A DNA stretch of 64,000 nucleotides, taken from assembly GCA_002943765.1 (NCBI GenBank), contig PQWQ01000003.1:1426001-1490000 (forward strand), in the 5' to 3' direction. Origin of the DNA: Psoroptes ovis (Eukaryota; Arthropoda; Arachnida; Sarcoptiformes; Psoroptidae). Shown piece after piece: positions 34,601 to 45,423 of the stretch. Each line of letters begins with the position of its first letter. Position 1 is the stretch's first letter. The position numbers were made by a program, and so were the translations under genes. The notes beneath the pieces are model-generated. The model was given only the letters and a program-made list of their open reading frames with translations. It did no database searches and was not told the origin of the DNA.

Positions 34601-35528
34601 AGATCATCATCATTATCGTCCAAATCATCGAATCGATAACATGTATATGGCTGCAGGATCGCCTGCTTGAATAACATCGATATCACTGTAGCAAATGACA
34701 AAAACGTGAGGAAATGCTTAAATATTTTCCAACGTTCAATTATGAATACTAAATTCATTAGTCGATTTAATTGCAGATAGAAATCTTTGAAATTAAATGC
34801 TTTTCTTTTGATGGGCACATAATTAATGAAAGATTGGCTTTCATGAACCAATGATGATGAAAACAATACTTTTTGTTCATCAATGACACAATTCGCCAAA
34901 TTTTGTACCGTTGAATCATTGATTCCTAAAAAATTCATGGTAAATGGGAAAATAATTTAAATCATATCAAAAATAAAAATAAAAATTCTCTTGACTAACC
35001 TTCACATGCGATTTTCAGAAAAGTCTCAATTGGGGGCTCATTTTCATCAAGTAATAATTCATCCAAAATACCTTTAATGTGCTCATCAATCTTAGATGAA
35101 GAATGTGATGATGAGTGATTTTTGAAACGAAAGGCATAGTGAAGTATTTGATTGATAGTCATACTGCCAATAATATTTTCATGGACATGTTGTTCAATCA
35201 TTCTGATCATTGGTTTTTTATTGTCAATACAATTCAAGTAAATTTCAGAATCATTTGTCAGACCATCACGGATGGTGCCATTCAGACAATTCAATAGGGT
35301 TGTTTTGCCTGCACCACTTGGCCCTAAAAAGCCGTTCAATGTTTGGTACTTCAAATGTCCATTTAAACGTTTCAAAATGGTTTTTTTCGATTTTTGCACT
35401 GAGATCGGACATTTCGATAGTGGATCATAGAAATTATAAACGTCAACATTGTAACATAAGTTTTTCCATATGATCGATGTATTTTGACCATTTTGCGAAG
35501 ACAATTCTTTCATTTGATGATCGTACAT
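31665..35528 (-). CDS. Full-size ABCG transporter, array copy 4 (NBD1 lacks signature, Walker B and H-loop)
   Basis: Exons 35528-35000, 34925-34428, 34371-32371 and 32317-31665 join in one frame of about 1226 residues. Exon 1 is 114 codons shorter than in copy 1: after DELLLDE it jumps to NEPPIETFLKIACEG. NBD1 therefore keeps Walker A and the Q-loop but loses CSGGEQKR, LFLDEP and the switch His. The junction at about 35041-35048 lies in the shared word TTTTCAT. TMD1, NBD2 with all motifs, and TMD2 are complete. If made, the protein could form at most one standard pairing of ATP-site halves. All four exons stay in frame, so loss of function is not certain. Confidence 0.8.
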
Positions 35529-35930
35529 TTTTGAAGATTATTTTTTCATCAAGTACAAACGCTTATATGTCGCAAAAATTTGAGATAAGATAGAATTTCA
35601 AAAAAAGATGAAATTGAATTGATTTAATGTTGTTTGAAATCTCGCAAACCAATTTTTCTTTTAAGTGTTTTCAAGACAAAATTTTGGTCATCTTATCTAA
35701 CATCGCAACAAAACAAATTTCGATTAAATAATGTATCAAAGTACAGAACATATTTTTTTATCATAAAAATTATTCCATCAGATATCGTAATCATTATGTT
35801 CGCTCACTGATTTAATTGGAATCTTTCGTTCTGAAAGTGTTCATAGAAAAAGGGTACAAATATGTTACTTGTGTAATCAAAAATATCATTTGTTGCGATA
35901 CTGAAATTTTAATCATTGTGATTCGATTTG
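35529..35930. other. Upstream region of ABCG copy 4
   Basis: AT-rich, without ORFs. Parts align with the other upstream regions (for example the TGTGTAATCAAAAATATCAT-like words near 35870). No distinct motif. Confidence 0.4.
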
Positions 35931-35931
35931 T

Positions 35932-36512
35932 TCAGAATAAATAATTTCTACAGAAATTGTTATTAACATAAAATTTCAAAATAAAAATAATGAAAAATAC
36001 AAAACATATATTCCATATGGCGATTCATTGATTCAAATTTGTCACTTAATTTTTTGATTTCTTCATCAGCACTTGCATCATTTTTTAAATTATTCATTAC
36101 AATATCTTCATTAATTTTCAACACATTCATTTTATCGAATTGACTAATTTTGATGTATTTATTTATTACGTCAATCATATCGAAATAATATTTCCATATT
36201 TTTTCTCATCGGTTTCGAGTGATGCCATTCGTGTTTTAACTTCGGCCTCAAATTTCCACGTCATAAATTTTGTCATTAAACTTTCTTGTAATATTAGCCT
36301 TTAAGCTTTCATCTGAAAGGTTCCTCATTTTTATGGTTTAATAAAAAAATTTCGGCAATTCAACATCAAAATTCAAGTAATTTTTGTAGAAAATTTGTTG
36401 CAATACCAAAATTTCAATCAATTTAATTCAATTTATTCAGAATAAACAATTTCTACAAAAATTGTTACTAACACAAAATTTTAAAATAAAAATAATGAAA
36501 AATACAAAACAC
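35932..36512 (-). pseudogene. Inserted gene fragment between two direct repeats, unidentified
   Basis: About 80 bases starting TTCAGAATAAATAATTTCTA at 35932 recur as a direct repeat at 36428-36510. Between them the minus strand holds broken coding-like sequence: MTKFMTWKFEAEVKTRMASLE in one frame, then a frameshift, then a 71-codon segment (36178-35963) rich in Lys, Asp and Glu that looks like a coiled coil. This insert is not present in the other array units. I do not recognise the family. Confidence 0.4.
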
Positions 36513-36714
36513 AATACAATCTGTCTTTTTATAAAAACTTTTCAGATAGGTCAGTAATGTTTAAGATAGCTTTTTCATTAATCAAGTTCGTTCGTTTGCA
36601 TCATTTTTTTTATGAAAAGACCATGCTACAGAAAATTAATGTGTCTCACCTTTTTAAAAATTTAAAAACCTTTTTTATATTGAGAAAAACTTTAAACTTA
36701 GAAAGTACTACTGT

Positions 36715-36850
36715 TTCCGTACAGCTGGACTTGGACCCCTTCAATGGATATATAGAAACTAATTACTATTATTAATCATTGAAAAATTTATCAAAATATT
36801 TGCGAACGATCACCACAATCCACCGCTACCATTATCTGATCTCTGTCCTT
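36715..36850 (-). pseudogene. Decayed tRNA-Tyr copy
   Basis: TTCCGTACAGCTGGACTTGG at 36715 and CCACCGCTACCATTATCTGA at about 36820 align with the 3' and 5' halves of the intact tRNA-Tyr genes. The acceptor stem no longer pairs, and the B box and D arm carry several changes, so it is unlikely to be functional. Confidence 0.8.
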
Positions 36851-37135
36851 AGGTTATATCCATGGTGCCTTGCGATGTATTTTATGCTGGCATGTGTATC
36901 CATGAGGAAACGATTTTAAAATGTTTCGAATTCAAATGAATAAACCGATTAATGGAGGACAGTAGAAAAATGGATATTATCACGATGCGATGCAATTCAT
37001 GACAAACAGTGAATCAAACACAAGAGGAAAGATAAAAAGAGAAACAATTAATCGTTACATTTGCATTTATTTTATTGTAAAACATTCATATGTATTCAAT
37101 TCAAAAAATGCAAAGTTCAACGATTAATTTTTTTA

Positions 37136-37280
37136 ATAAATCAAAATTGATCAAATCGAATTTCCAATATGATTATAATACTTAATAAGTCAAACGCTGT
37201 TTCTCAGATCTATTTAGATTTCTTTTGGCATTTGAAAATTGTTTTGTTGTTTATTGTTTATCTTTCATAGGAGCGTAAAA
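37136..37280. repeat. Duplication junction 4: SARNP tail joined to DHFR tail
   Basis: This junction keeps the longest SARNP match. 37141-37250 aligns with 42811-42915, including the SARNP downstream sequence, the stop codon and about 20 codons (TTTCTTTTGGCATTTGAAAA). It then continues into GTTTATCTTTCATAGGAGCG, a degraded DHFR tail. Confidence 0.8.
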
Positions 37281-37335
37281 AAATTTTATTCAAAAAATCT
37301 ATTTTAAAGTTAAATAAATTGAATATTCTGATTTT

Positions 37336-40300
37336 TCAAATCGCAATTTTTTTGATTACAAATTGATGATCACACTCTAAACCAGGAATAATTACATTAG
37401 ATCTTTTCAATGTTTTATGATAATTCAAAATTTTTTCTGCACGATGTTTTCTTGATTCGAAAGAATTGGATTTTACCATTATAATCGAAAATGCCAATAA
37501 ATGATAAAAACATATTTGAAAAATCAAGGCTAAAATGCAAAAACTGAAATGCTCATCATGTTCGATGCGTAAAAGGTATAATAACACTTGAATTTCTTTT
37601 GGCAGACAACGATCAAATCCGTATAGTAGCATTGCTATACTTTCGACGATAAATCTTGTTGGAGAAAATAATGACAAAAATTGATAAAAATAATGTAATT
37701 GTCCAATTGGTGTTGCTGTATTACCAAGACTAACGCATAACATTGATATTCCTGGAATGGTTATCGCTAATAATGTCATTTCACCTTCAGTCAAAAGAGC
37801 TAATATAATGCCAACACCTTGCATAGCAATGCAACCTAATAAATAAATGATTAGTAGCCATATATAAACACCGGGGCGCACATCCTCATAAATATCAATG
37901 ACATAAACGAATATTGATAATACTACTGATAATAATATCCATTCCATCATGATACGAGGTAAATAAAATGTTCCAGAACTGTACAAACCTAATTAAACAA
38001 CAAAAGGAATAGATTGGATGGAAATTTAGATCGAATAAAAGGAACGAACCATTTCGAAATTCATTCAAAGAAAATTTAATATCAATAGAAAATAAAAATG
38101 CAGACTGTATTAACACAATCGGTAAAACTATATTAGCCACAGCGAGAATGTAACGAAACGAAAATTCAAGGTCTAATTCATGTTCATTGTCTTGTTGTGT
38201 TTTATTACATGTTGTATTCAAATCTTCTGCTGGATTGATACAACCATTATAATAAACAATTTTCCGATCGAATATCACATGCATTATAAATGGTTGAAAT
38301 GAATAAATTAGAGCTAATAGCACCAATAGAATCCATTGAAAACCTTTTATGAAAGAACAATAACGTGACATGAATATCCAGCATAGATATATTTGAAAAC
38401 GATTACGATAGGTTGGTATACCGTCAATTGCGTTGACGGTGTCATCAGTAATATTTTCAAATTCATTCAAAATGTTTTCATTTGTTGATTGTGATAATTT
38501 CTGCACATCTGGATTTCTGTAATCATTACATGAATACTTGATCAATCGTTCAATCGGCAATAAATTATCTTGTGATGAATCTAAAGGTAAATGATGCTCT
38601 ATTTTTTCTGGTTTTCCAGAATAAACACAAACACCACCGAATGCTAATACGTATATTTGATCAAACATCATCAATGTGTCCAGGTTCGGCTGATGAATAC
38701 TTGCGATTATTGTCAAATTATGTCTACGTGCTAAATTTGCTAAACATTCAACAACAACTTTGCTGGAATTACTATCCAATCCACTGGTGGGCTCATCAAT
38801 ACAGATCAAATTTGGCATGAAAAGACTTGTCAGTTCTAATCCTAAAGCCAATCGTTTTCGTTCTCCGCCCGAACAATTTTGTACATAATTATCAGCAGCA
38901 TCTGAGATACCTAGTTCATTCAAGATATTCATTGCAATACTTTCATGATTAATTTTCTTATTTAGTTTGAAATTCTTCATTTTAGATGCATAAATCAAAC
39001 TTTGGAATGCTGTCAAGCCTGGCATCAAATGCCCTGATATTTCTTGTGTTAAATAACAGACCCGCGTCGGAGAATATTTGGTCAGATAGAATTGACTTTC
39101 ATGACTCAATCTTGTTTTCATTTGACCATTCAGTACTTTTAATAAGGATGTTTTGCCAGCTCCTGATGGTCCCATCAATGCATTCAACGTGCCAAAGCGG
39201 AATTGTCCATTCAAATTGCGTAAGATCAATTTGGCATCCTTATCAGTTGCTCGAGCTGATCGTATTTCTAAAATTGAATCGGTGGCAAACAATGTGACTG
39301 AACGCCAAGCGATCATTATTTTACCTTTGGTGTAATTTTCGAAATCTATCTCTTCTTTTTTTTATCCCTATTTATTTCATTGAAATTGATGGTATTTGTT
39401 GACTTTAAAGATGATGATGTTGTGTTTAAGAAATCAATTGGAATCAATTCCATTTTATCATCTAATGGTGATTTCGATTGAGTTATTTCCGATTTTTTTA
39501 CTGAAAAACGGAACCACAAAATAATTGCCGACGAAATACGCATCAAAAGGATATGAGCAATAATTTTTATTAAACCAGAATAAATTTCAGTGACATCAAT
39601 GCCATAATCAACTAACGCGTACGATAACTCATATTCTTCGTTACAAATATCCAAAAAAAATCGCGAATAAATCAGGCCATTGTGCGTATACTTTGTCATG
39701 GTTAAATCAGATATCAATTTCAGTAGAGAATCCTCCATTTTATCGAGACTGAAATAAATTCCACTAAACGATAGTAAAGTATGCACAGTAACAATATTGA
39801 TTAGTATAATTATCTCACGGTTTGTGAAAATCGAGCCGAAAAATAAGCCGTAACTTTGCAGATAAATATTATTTGCTAATGTAAACAATAAAAAATGGCC
39901 GAATCGATTTAGATTCAGGCGATTATCATCAATGACCATATGATTGATGAAGAAATAAAGCATAACTGTCAGGTAAAGTGAAATTAAAAATAATTCAATT
40001 GTCTTGACAATCAGGAATGACAAATAAAATGTTCCAAGACTATACCATTCTATAGAGAGAGGGGAAAAAAAGTCAAAAATTCGCTTAATCCATAGTTTAA
40101 CTTACGATTACGATGTTCATTGTGGAAAAATTTCAATATTGGCACAAATTCTATTACACTCAAACATGCTAATGCAATAGCATATATCGTTATACTGAGC
40201 CCAATATACAAACGATATTGTACTACTAAATTTTTATCATTCAATCGATTAAAACATGTTTGATTCGTCACCGATGAATGGTCATTATCATACTCATAAA

Positions 40301-41539
40301 TATCTAGATTGTCAAAGCGATAACATGTATTCGGCTGCACAATCGCGTGCTTGAATAACATCGATATGACCGCTGCAAATGAAAGAAACGCCAGAAAATG
40401 TTTGAATATTTTCCAACGTTCAATTATGAATACTAAATTCATAAATCGACTCAATTGCAAATAGAAATCTTTGAAATTGAATGCTTTCCTTTTGATAGGC
40501 ACATAATTGATCATGGTTTGGCGGTCATAATCTATCGAAGATGAAAACAGAACATTTTGTTCATCAATAACAGAATTCGCTAAAATTTGTACCGTCGAAT
40601 CTTTGATCCCTTAAAAAATCAATCAACGAATATTATGAAATCAAAAATAATAGATTCTCTTGACTAACCTTCACATGCAATTTTCAGAAAAGTCTCAATT
40701 GGGGGCTCATTTTCATTCAATTGATGATGTTTTTTTAATTTTAATCGAAGGTTTTTTGGCGAATCGAAATATATACAAACACCACCTTTGGCAATTATGT
40801 AAAGTTTATCGAATAACGCAACTATATCCGAACTTGGTGAATGTATTGACATGATTATCGTCAAATGACTATTAAAATCAGCTAATCGACGCAAACATTG
40901 CATCACTAATAATGCTGAATTGCTATCTAAGCCAGTGGTCGGTTCATCCAAAAACAAAAAATTTGGCTGTTCCAATGTCATTAATTCTTGGGCTATGGCG
41001 ATACGTTTTTGTTCACCACCGGAACAATTCTCAAATCGATTCTCAAGTATTTTTTCATCAAGCAATAATTCATTCAAAATAAGATTAATGTGTTCATCAA
41101 TCTCAGATGAAGAATATGATGAGGATATATTTTTAAAACGAAATGCATAGTGAAGTATTTGATTGATGGTCATACTGCCAATAATAGTTTCATGGACATG
41201 TTGTCCAATCATTCTGATCATTGGTTTTTTATTGTCAATACAATTCAAATAAATTTCAGAATCATTTGTCAGACCCTTTTGAATGGTGCCATTCAGACAA
41301 TTCAATAGGGTTGTTTTGCCTGCACCACTTGGCCCTAAAAAGCCGTTCAATGTTTTGTAGTTCAAATGTCCATTTAAACGTTTCAAAATGGTTTTTTTCG
41401 ATTTTTGCACTGTGATCGGGCATTTCGATTGTGGATCATAAAAATTATAAACGTCAACATTGTAACATAAGTTTTTCCATATGATCGATGTATTTCGACG
41501 ATTTTGCGAAGACAATTCTTTCATTTGATGATCGTACAT
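37336..41539 (-). pseudogene. Full-size ABCG transporter, array copy 5 (one-base frameshift)
   Basis: Exons 41539-40669, 40609-40106, 40049-38050 and 37988-37336. Exon 3 is one base short. A run of eight T on the plus strand (39356-39363) would need nine to keep frame, and the shift gives a stop a few codons later, in the linker just before NBD2. Everything else is open: NBD1 and NBD2 each have Walker A, CSGGE, Walker B and the switch His, and TMD2 is complete. An ATG at 39316 could restart translation at NBD2, yielding a half-transporter-like product of NBD2 plus TMD2. In a homopolymer an assembly error is possible. This copy lies next to the complete SARNP gene and so sits at the right end of the ancestral locus. 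Confidence 0.8.
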
Positions 41540-42369
41540 TTTTGAAGATTATTTTTTCATTAAGTACAAATTTTGTGATTTTTGAAATTTCACCGAATAA
41601 ATTTATTTTCTTAAAACAAAATTTTCAATTTATAATATTTTCACTTGTGTTATTTAATGTTAAAATTTGAACAAAAAGACACTTATAATGCTACTGTGAT
41701 TAAACTAGATGTCTTCATTAAAATATATTTCAAGGTTAGTCAATTTATATTTCATTAAAATAATTTATTTAATTTTAGCTTTATTGAATTCATTTATTTG
41801 TTTTAATCGATTATTTTTGTATCTATGAAAGAATTCGAATATCTTTGAAATGCAATCAGCTACTCCTTTTTTTCTTCATGAAAGGATTATTATCATAATT
41901 TCCAATAAAATTGAAAATAATTTAAATTTTTATCTAAAAACTTTCAGAGCATTCAAACAACTCAAAAACGAACAAAAATATATGTGTATATTTTGATTGA
42001 AAATTTTTGATTTGATGATGATTAAAATTTCATTTATCGATTTTTTTCCTTGTGTTTTCAAGACAAAATTTTGGTCATTTTCTTATGTTTTGTAATTAAA
42101 CAATTCTTGATACAATTATGTATTCAACAACAAAATTATTTTTTTTTTCGCTGATTTCGTTCTCATTATATTCATTCACTGATTTAATCATGTAATCATT
42201 GTTTCGAATGTATTTATAGAAAAAAGATTAGAATATGTTTGATGTGAAATCAAACATATTATTTTTGATGAAAAGATTATTTTCATAAAATCAAAAATAT
42301 TTCGCATTTTTCAAAACTTTCAATGCCTTTTCATATGGTCAAAATCGTTTAACCTGAAAAGTCCTACTG
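41540..42369. other. Upstream region of ABCG copy 5
   Basis: About 830 bases, AT-rich. It appears to hold two partly repeated stretches of the usual upstream sequence (GTGAAATCAAACA-like words around 41850 and 42245), as if this unit carries a small internal duplication. No gene is seen. Confidence 0.4.
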
Positions 42370-42519
42370 TTCCGGACTGTGCTACAGTTCAGCTAGACTT
42401 GGATCCATCCCCATGAACGTATACCGATTCGTCACTATCATCAATCGTTGAGGAATTTATCAAAAATTTTGTTAACGATCACTACAGTCCACCGCTACTA
42501 TCGAATGATCTCTGTTCGG
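42370..42519 (-). pseudogene. Decayed tRNA-Tyr copy at the right end of the array
   Basis: ACTACAGTCCACCGCTACTA (42481-42500) preserves the anticodon arm exactly. The D arm (TCGAATGATCTCTGTTCGG) is mutated and a small insertion lies in the T-arm side (GGACTGTGCTACAGTTCAG), so the acceptor stem no longer pairs well. Confidence 0.8.
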
Positions 42520-42848
42520 CTAATACGTTACATCCATGGTGCATTTCGATACATTTTATGCTCGCAAATGTATCCATGAAGGAACGATATTGAAAGGTTG
42601 CGAATTTAAATAAATAAATCGACTAATTAAGAAAAAAAAATGAATATTATCACAAAGAAATGGAATGCATAATAAACAGTAAAGCAAACACAAGAGCAAA
42701 GACAAAAAGAGGAACAATTAATCGTTACATTTGTATTTATTGTGTTACATTCAAATATATTCAATTCAAAAAAAAAAATGCAATCAGAAGATTAGCCTGT
42801 TAATTAATCAAAATTGATCAAATTGAATTTCCAATGTGATCATAATAC

Positions 42849-43985
42849 TTAATAAGTGAAACGCTGTTTTTTAAATCTATTCAGATTTCTTTTGGCATTT
42901 GAAAATTGCTTTGTTTGTGGCTGTTGTTGTTCTACTATACCAAAACGTTGTTGACGTTTTCGTATATTATCTGATACTATCAAATTATTATTAACAATAA
43001 TTTTATTCGTTGAAGTTTGATTATCATTAAATCTATCTTTTCTTCGCTCTAAACGCTCACGTTCATCCAATGTTTTCACTTTGGTTGATAATGCTTCACC
43101 AAAACGTTCCATACGTTTTAATAGTTTGCTATTTTCACTTGGTTCAATGATTTTATCCAATAATTTTTTACTATCACCATTGCCAGCAGCAAAACGTTGT
43201 GCACGATTTAATAATTTTGGATCAGCAAATTTCAGCTGTCTCATACGTTTGCGTTCTTCAGATGTCAATGAAGGTGATGGTGAGGCTGCTGAGGTTATTT
43301 TTGTTGCCAGTTGTTTCAATGTCGGTATCGATGATGATGATGATAAAGATGAAGTGGTTATGGTTGTTACAATAGTTGGCTTTACTGCTGTTGCTGAGGT
43401 TGTTTTTAATGATGATGGCGAGTTTGTTGTTGCTGCTACAGACGTCGATTGTTTTGTTGTTGTTGAATGTTGTTTGAGATTCAATAAATTTGATTTTGGT
43501 TCAGATTTGTCATTTTTATAATTGGTTGGCGTTACAATCGTTGCAGACGTTTGATCGCTCAGCAACAATTCCTCATTCGGTATTCTATCAATCAATTGTG
43601 AATTCGATGTTTCATCATCGACTTCGCCATCAACATCTTCATCTTCATCATCATCATCACCAAGAATAGCATCTTCATCGATTTCATTAGGATTCATTGA
43701 CATTTTTGATAAATCTGTTGGCTGTTGTTGTTGCTGACCTAGCATTGATGGATCGGTCATCAAATTTGTTGTTGCAGACATAGCGATTCCAGATTCTTTC
43801 ATTATTGAATCACTCAAACGCTTGATCAGATCAGTTTTATTCCCTGTCGTTATCAAACCACGTTGGCGAAGATGTTGTTTAAGATCAGCAACCTAATGAA
43901 AAATAATCCAAACATGATAATTATGAATATAATAGTGGAAATTTAAAAAACTAACTTTCAATTGACTCAATGATGAGAAATCCAT
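42849..43985 (-). CDS. SARNP: SAP domain-containing ribonucleoprotein (SARNP/Tho1-like)
   Basis: Two exons, 43985-43956 (ten codons) and 43892-42849, give 357 residues. The SAP DNA/RNA-binding motif begins at the splice site (LSQLKVADLKQHLRQRGL, then GNKTDLIKRL). A strongly acidic Asp/Glu tract follows, then Ser/Thr-rich low-complexity sequence, then repeated R-x-RFG/RFA motifs (AQRFAAG, MERFGE, RKDRFN, QQRFGI) typical of SARNP and yeast Tho1. The family works with the TREX mRNA-export complex and UAP56 in the nucleus. The low-complexity centre makes it longer than the vertebrate protein. The last 20 or so codons are present as fossils at each junction of the ABCG array. Confidence 0.87.
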
Positions 43986-44168
43986 TATATATGATGGAAT
44001 ATTGAATGTCAAATTAATAATAATAATCAATTTTAAAAGAATTTTTTTTTTGAGATTCAAGTGATCGAAATAAAAATCAAAATAAACAAATAATTGATGG
44101 TTTCAAAAATTCATAAAGGACGTTACGGACCAAATTTAAAATTATTTTTTGATAATTTAATTTCAATT

Positions 44169-44420
44169 TCATTTGATTTGTTTCGGACATTTCTTTCTAC
44201 CTTTTAGGCCATCATCGACATGATTGTTAGAATTTTTCGCTAAAATTTTTCGCGTCAAATCATCACGTGCATAACATATGAATGTCAATATTATGATCAA
44301 TAAAATTATTGTTAATAAAAATGAAAATATGATTGCGATTTCCAATGAACAATTTCTGATAATTGCTTTCAAATTGTCATTTAAATTCATTGATTGATTG
44401 TGAAGATGAATGCTTGCCAT
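44169..44420 (-). CDS. Small single-pass membrane protein, unknown
   Basis: 83 residues. A hydrophilic N-terminus of about 27 residues is followed by one strongly hydrophobic helix (LEIAIIFSFLLTIILLIIIL) and a basic tail ending GRKKCPKQIK. Positive charge after the helix suggests an N-out/C-in orientation. It sits in a minus-strand row with SARNP and the next small membrane gene. I do not recognise a family, and it could be a terminal exon of something larger. Confidence 0.5.
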   Translation of the reverse strand: MASIHLHNQSMNLNDNLKAIIRNCSLEIAIIFSFLLTIILLIIILTFICYARDDLTRKILAKNSNNHVDDGLKGRKKCPKQIK

Positions 44421-44627
44421 TTGTTTCGATAGTTTGGTGGATAAATGTAAACTAATTTATAATTTTCTCAGGATTATTTTGGTAATAAATTTTTATTCAG
44501 ATTTTTATTTTAACGGAAATCATCGAACATATGAAAAATATCTACAATTCCAATATTTCATTTCATTTTTTACACATAAATATTATCAGAATTTTAGAAT
44601 TTTGTTTTTTTTTTTTTTTTTTGTAAA

Positions 44628-45176
44628 TTAATTCAATTTATTTTCTGTTTTTGGTTGGTTTTGTCCATTGCTTTCAGCTGTTTCAGTCGTGCTTGTTATT
44701 GTTGGCATTGTTATGTATGAACTCAGATTTTGTTCTTTGAGAAATTCATAAATGATTTCACGTATTGTATGATCAATCATTGCATAAATAATCAAGAATG
44801 TTATAGTGAATTTAATTATGAACATGCGAACATTACGTTTGAATGTGCGATATCGTTGTTTTATGCTCAGATTCACAGCTGTTATCGAACCACTGACATT
44901 TTTAGTCACAGATGTTAGCGGATTTTTCGATGAAGAAGATGACTGATCAGATGAAGATGTTTTCTTAACGATCGGTACTAGATTGTTATTTGAACTGTAT
45001 AGTAGAAAAAAGATGCAAACATGATTTATTCGAAAATCAATCGATAAGACGTTTTACCTTAAATTACGTGTTTTATGATTGACATTAAGTGTATTTACCC
45101 TTAGGATCAATGATGATCGCTGCTGTTGTTGATGCAGATGTAGTGTTCGCATCAAATATCTAAATTGTGGAAGCAT
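44628..45176 (-). CDS. Probable mitochondrial single-pass membrane protein, unknown
   Basis: Two exons, 45176-45058 and 44994-44628, with a 63-nt GT-AG intron, give 161 residues. The N-terminus (MLPQFRYLMRTLHLHQQQQR, then SSLILRVN) is basic and has no acidic residue for about 40 positions, like a mitochondrial presequence. A Ser-rich linker, a basic stretch and one hydrophobic helix (FIIKFTITFLIIYAMI) precede a short C-terminal tail rich in Thr and Glu. An in-frame ATG nine bases upstream (45185) is an alternative start. The family is not recognised; the mitochondrial location is inferred from composition. Confidence 0.55.
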
Positions 45177-45423
45177 TTTGAACATAATTAAATCAAAATC
45201 AATCAGAATCAACTTAAAAATTTCATAATTTTGCTCAAAAAAAGGACAAATCAAAATTTTTAATAACAATTCATAAATGACGGTTTCATTTTTTTCAAAA
45301 ATTTTTCAAATTAACAAAGTCGGATTGTCGATAATTAATGTTAAAAAAATATTTTTGATTATTGAATAAAAAATACGTGTTTTTGATTGCAATTCGATAG
45401 ATTTTTTTTTCATTTCAGAAGCT

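Noticed and set aside
9573..41539. Idea that the array is a drug-selected DHFR amplification
   Set aside because: DHFR is single copy here. Only its last codons are repeated at the junctions, so the amplified gene is the ABCG transporter with the tRNA.
10245..41539. Horizontal transfer of a fungal PDR-type transporter
   Set aside because: Both ATP sites are consensus, the introns match local size and style, and homologous introns in the two halves favour internal duplication of an animal half transporter.
42849..43856. Plus-strand ORF opposite SARNP (about 43081-43521)
   Set aside because: It is the antisense of low-complexity Ser/Thr/Asp-rich coding sequence; the minus-strand reading has SAP and RFG motifs.
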